Origin: Hyphomicrobiales bacterium | GTDB taxonomy: Bacteria > Pseudomonadota > Alphaproteobacteria > Rhizobiales > Afifellaceae | Assembly (NCBI GenBank): GCA_013812985.1 | Contig: JACCSN010000188.1 | Coordinates: 1 to 8,380 of the forward strand | DNA: 8,380 nt | Direction: 5' to 3' | Shown: piece by piece, positions 6,591 to 8,380 of the stretch | How the letters are laid out: each line of letters begins with the position of its first letter | How positions within the stretch are numbered: the stretch's first letter is position 1 | Translations under genes and position numbers: made by a program | The notes under the pieces: model-generated | What the model saw: the letters and a program-made list of their open reading frames with translations, nothing else | Database searches by the model: none | Told to the model about the DNA's origin: nothing

Positions 6591-7048
6591 TCAGCCGTTC
6601 GCGACCATCCGCGTTTCGGCTTCCGTCAGGTTGTAAAGGCGATTCACCAGGTCGTTCATGCCGGCTTCCTGTCGCCGGATGTCGGCGTCAAGGGCGGACA
6701 GTTCCACTTCAAGCGTGACGATCTGGCCAACGAGCGCCGGATTGTCGGGCGCGGCGAGCCTGCGAAGGGCAGTCGCGAGCTTCTTGCAGTCGGTCCTTTC
6801 AGTGATGGCGAAGGTCGCGGCCAGCACCTTTCCGCTGCGCGGCGGATGAACTCGCCTTCCGTTGCCTCGACGAAGATGCGGTCGACCGCCGGCGCGCCGT
6901 CGATCGAGAACGACAGTTCGCCGTCCTCGAAGCCGGCGGAGAGCGCAGCGGCCGGTGACAGCCGCGCCGTGATCGCGCCGTGGCGGGCGTCAGAAACGCT
7001 TTCGAGATGAATGAGAAAATCAGGTCGGCCATCGTGCCCGTGTAACAT
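6591..7048 (-). pseudogene. Frameshifted C-terminal remnant of a putative DNA methyltransferase (restriction-modification type)
   Basis: Two minus-strand frames read as one protein if a base is restored. Frame 1 (from ATG 7048) gives DFLIHLESVSDARHG, then AALSAGFEDGELSFSIDG and VDRIFVEATEGEFIRRAAE. Frame 2 continues from about 6830 with KVLAATFAIT and ends DLVNRLYNLTEAETRMVANG. The join lies at GGAAAGG (6833-6827); one more A would give an unbroken ...RRAAEKVLAATF. The helical end (QIVTLEVELSALDADIRRQE, then LVNRLYNLTEAE) resembles the C-terminus of large N6-adenine methyltransferases of type II/IIG or BREX-like systems, which often end in LVYxLYGLTxEE. The roughly 150 residues lack the SAM-binding and NPPY motifs, so this is a truncated relic and not an active enzyme. 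There is no ribosome site at 7048 or at GTG 6827. A host gene of unknown function with a sequencing error is the alternative. Confidence 0.45.
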
Positions 7049-7057
7049 CGGGCGAGA

Positions 7058-7082
7058 GGAGCACACAATCAAAACGTGCTCC
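7058..7082. repeat. Perfect 7-bp inverted repeat with 11-base loop
   Basis: GGAGCAC (7058-7064) and GTGCTCC (7076-7082) flank an A-rich 11-base spacer. It lies just outside the remnant's first possible start, in the clpP upstream region. It could be a protein site or a scar of the element that brought the remnant. No terminator T-run is present. Confidence 0.4.
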
Positions 7083-7101
7083 GCAGTCACGCCGGTTCGC
7101 G

Positions 7102-7119
7102 CGGCGCCATTCGGCGCCG
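7102..7119. repeat. GC-rich dyad, 7-bp stem with 4-base loop
   Basis: CGGCGCC (7102-7108), ATTC, GGCGCCG (7113-7119). Each half contains the self-complementary GGCGCC, so it also reads as a 10-bp direct repeat. It is in the non-coding region before clpP; no function is assigned. Confidence 0.4.
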
Positions 7120-7191
7120 TGATTGCTTGATCCGCGGCGTGGCAGGTGCGAGACGCGCCGCGCAGCGTGACCTTTTTGCGACGGCTTCGGG

Positions 7192-7220
7192 GCGCCGGCA
7201 ATTCGTGGCTTTGCCGGCGC
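7192..7220. promoter_or_regulatory. Perfect 10-9-10 inverted repeat abutting the clpP promoter
   Basis: GCGCCGGCAA (7192-7201) and TTGCCGGCGC (7211-7220) are exact reverse complements around a 9-base spacer (TTCGTGGCT). The last base is the first base of the -35 CTTG of the candidate clpP heat-shock promoter. The geometry is like that of the CIRCE element bound by HrcA (9-9-9), but the sequence is unrelated to CIRCE. It could be an operator for an unknown regulator, or a hairpin that stops transcription coming from upstream. No T-run follows on either strand. Confidence 0.5.
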
Positions 7221-7251
7221 TTGGGGGAGGGCTAAGAGATACCTATGTAGG
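7220..7251 (+). promoter_or_regulatory. RpoH (sigma32)-type heat-shock promoter of clpP
   Basis: CTTG (7220-7223), 18 bases, then CCTATGTAGG (7242-7251). This fits the alphaproteobacterial heat-shock consensus as I recall it (CTTG, 17-18 bases, CYTATNTNNG) at every specified position. Transcription would start near 7255-7258, about 50 bases before the clpP ATG. ClpP is a known heat-shock protein, which supports the call. Confidence 0.7.
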
Positions 7252-7304
7252 GGCGGATTCGCCCGACGCGCCCGTCCCCGCCCTTTGACCTGAAAGCTGC
7301 CCCG

Positions 7305-7949
7305 ATGAGAGATCCCGCCGCTACCTACATGAACCTGCTGGTCCCCATGGTGGTCGAGCAGACCAACCGGGGCGAGCGCGCCTACGACATCTATTCCCGC
7401 CTCCTGAAGGAGCGGATCATCTTCATCACCGGTCCGATCGAGGACCACATGTCGACGCTGGTCTGCGCCCAGCTGCTCTTTCTGGAGGCCGAAAACCCCA
7501 AGAAGGAGATCGCCATGTACATCAACTCTCCGGGCGGCGTGGTGACCTCCGGTTTCGCGATCTACGATACGATGCAGTTCATCAAGCCGGCGGTCTCGAC
7601 CTTGTGCATCGGCCAGGCCGCCTCGATGGGATCGCTGCTCCTCTGCGCCGGCGAGAAAGCCATGCGTTTTGCGCTGCCCAACGCCCGCATCATGGTGCAC
7701 CAGCCGTCGGGCGGCTTCCAGGGCCAGGCCTCCGACATCGAGCGTCACGCCGAGGACATCATCAAGATGAAACGGCGGCTGAACGAGGTCTATGTGAAGC
7801 ACACCGGCCAGAGCTACGAGGCGATTGAAACGACGCTGGACCGCGACTATTTCATGAGCGCCGAGCAGGCCCGCGATTTCGGCCTCGTCGATCAGGTCAT
7901 CACATCCCGCCTTGCCCTGGAGCAGGTATCGGGCGACAAGCGGCCCTGA
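7305..7949 (+). CDS. clpP: ClpP, ATP-dependent Clp protease proteolytic subunit
   Basis: 214 aa serine peptidase that forms the double-heptamer proteolytic chamber of ClpXP/ClpAP. The catalytic triad is Ser107 (GQAASMGS), His132 (MVHQPSGG) and Asp181 (LDRDYF), each ten residues later than in mature E. coli numbering, consistent with a processed N-terminus. Other family blocks are present: [14 protein letters not shown] (27-40), YINSPGG (72-78) and [13 protein letters not shown] (137-149). The start [16 protein letters not shown] matches the N-terminus usual in alphaproteobacterial ClpP; the ribosome site (GAAAG, 7292-7296) is weak. It is followed 144 bases later by clpX in the same direction, the classic pair, and preceded by a strong RpoH-type promoter. 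In alphaproteobacteria such as Caulobacter, ClpXP degrades cell-cycle regulators including CtrA. Confidence 0.98.
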   Translation: MRDPAATYMNLLVPMVVEQTNRGERAYDIYSRLLKERIIFITGPIEDHMSTLVCAQLLFLEAENPKKEIAMYINSPGGVVTSGFAIYDTMQFIKPAVSTLCIGQAASMGSLLLCAGEKAMRFALPNARIMVHQPSGGFQGQASDIERHAEDIIKMKRRLNEVYVKHTGQSYEAIETTLDRDYFMSAEQARDFGLVDQVITSRLALEQVSGDKRP

Positions 7950-8093
7950 GCCCGACGGCAGGCGCGCCGCCATGCCGCCATTAAGTTAATCTTGAATTCT
8001 TGCGCCCAAGGATGGTTCGATGTGACCAAGGTGGGTGGTGGCTTGCCGGGGTCAGATCCAGGGCCCGGCCGAGCGCACTGAACGAGGTTTGAT
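7950..8093 (+). other. clpP-clpX intergenic region with possible clpX regulatory sites
   Basis: No terminator with a T-run follows clpP, so read-through into clpX is likely. An AT-rich patch at 7978-8000 stands out in GC-rich DNA: TTAA (7981-7984), seven bases, then TTGA (7992-7995), one mismatch from the CtrA box TTAA-N7-TTAA. The overlapping CTTGAA could be a -35, but no good -10 was found at the right distance. A separate clpX promoter is possible but not shown. Confidence 0.3.
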
Positions 8094-8380
8094 ATGAGCA
8101 AGATCAGCGGATCAGGCGGCGGCGAGAGCAAGAACACGCTCTATTGCTCCTTCTGCGGCAAGAGCCAGCACGAGGTCCGCAAGCTGATTGCCGGCCCGAC
8201 CGTCTTCATCTGCGACGAATGCGTCGAGCTGTGCATGGACATCATCCGCGAGGAGAACAAATCCTCGCTGGTGAAGTCGGGCGACGGCGTGCCGACCCCG
8301 ATGGAGATCTACGAGGTCCTCAACGATTACGTGATCGGCCAGACGCACGCCAAGAAGGTGCTCTCGGTCGCCGTCCACAA
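8094..8380 (+). CDS. clpX: ClpX, ATP-dependent unfoldase of ClpXP (N-terminal part, cut by window edge)
   Basis: Partial; the first 95 codons are visible. ClpX is the AAA+ hexamer that recognises, unfolds and feeds substrates into ClpP. The fragment holds the N-terminal C4 zinc-binding domain with ligands Cys18, Cys21 (YCSFCGK), Cys40 and Cys43 (CDEC), which mediates dimerisation and adaptor/substrate binding. It then reaches the start of the AAA+ module ([17 protein letters not shown], then the [11 protein letters not shown] helix). The Walker A motif lies beyond the window. ATG 8094 has GAGG (8084-8087) 6 bases upstream, and the encoded MSKISGSGG start is typical. It lies downstream of clpP as expected; lon would commonly come next (inference). 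Confidence 0.98.
   Translation, partial: MSKISGSGGGESKNTLYCSFCGKSQHEVRKLIAGPTVFICDECVELCMDIIREENKSSLVKSGDGVPTPMEIYEVLNDYVIGQTHAKKVLSVAVH

Noticed and set aside
6591..6827. Independent 78-codon gene starting at GTG 6827
   Set aside because: The purine run GGAAAG touches the GTG with no spacing, and the protein signal continues upstream in another frame, so it is better explained as the tail of a frameshifted gene.
7076..7288. Small plus-strand frame (70 codons) before clpP
   Set aside because: It spans the predicted heat-shock promoter and a perfect dyad, has no ribosome site, and is Arg/Ala/Gly-rich like a chance frame.
7020..7973. 317-codon minus-strand open frame opposite clpP
   Set aside because: Shadow of clpP in GC-rich DNA; composition biased to His/Arg/Gly, no domain, and it runs across the clpP promoter.

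Overview
The window looks like chromosomal DNA of a GC-rich alphaproteobacterium, most likely from the Rhizobiales/Hyphomicrobiales. The main reasons are the gene order, the alphaproteobacterial form of ClpP and ClpX, a short FtsL, a TerB/J-domain protein next to an AmpD-type amidase just upstream of mraZ, and a heat-shock promoter of alphaproteobacterial type before clpP. No tRNA, rRNA, CRISPR array or intact mobile element was seen.

Left part (1-3789, minus strand): the start of the division and cell wall (dcw) cluster in the order mraZ, rsmH, ftsL, ftsI, murE (murE runs off the left edge). The first four genes overlap by ATGA at each junction, and murE follows after a 10-base gap from a TTG start, so this is one tightly coupled operon. 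Upstream of mraZ (3927-3967) a 10-bp-period array of TGGG motifs overlaps a candidate promoter. It reads well as an MraZ autoregulatory operator.

Middle (3790-6572): a 388-base divergent intergenic region with several dyads, then three plus-strand genes. These are a TerB plus J-domain (DjlA-like) protein, an AmpD/AmiD-like N-acetylmuramoyl-L-alanine amidase with a C-terminal peptidoglycan-binding domain (ATGA overlap with the previous gene), and a secreted GH23 lytic transglycosylase. Peptidoglycan synthesis and its regulation are thus on one side of the divergent region, and peptidoglycan cleavage or recycling on the other.

Right part (6573-8380): a convergent minus-strand fragment (6591-7048) that looks like the C-terminal end of a DNA methyltransferase of a restriction-modification type, split over two frames by an apparent one-base deletion. 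It is followed by a dyad-rich clpP upstream region with a strong RpoH-type promoter match, then clpP and the 5' part of clpX, the ClpXP protease.

I found no convincing new multi-gene system. The items most worth a second look are the MraZ operator overlapping its promoter, the split methyltransferase remnant, and the perfect 10-9-10 inverted repeat that abuts the clpP heat-shock promoter.
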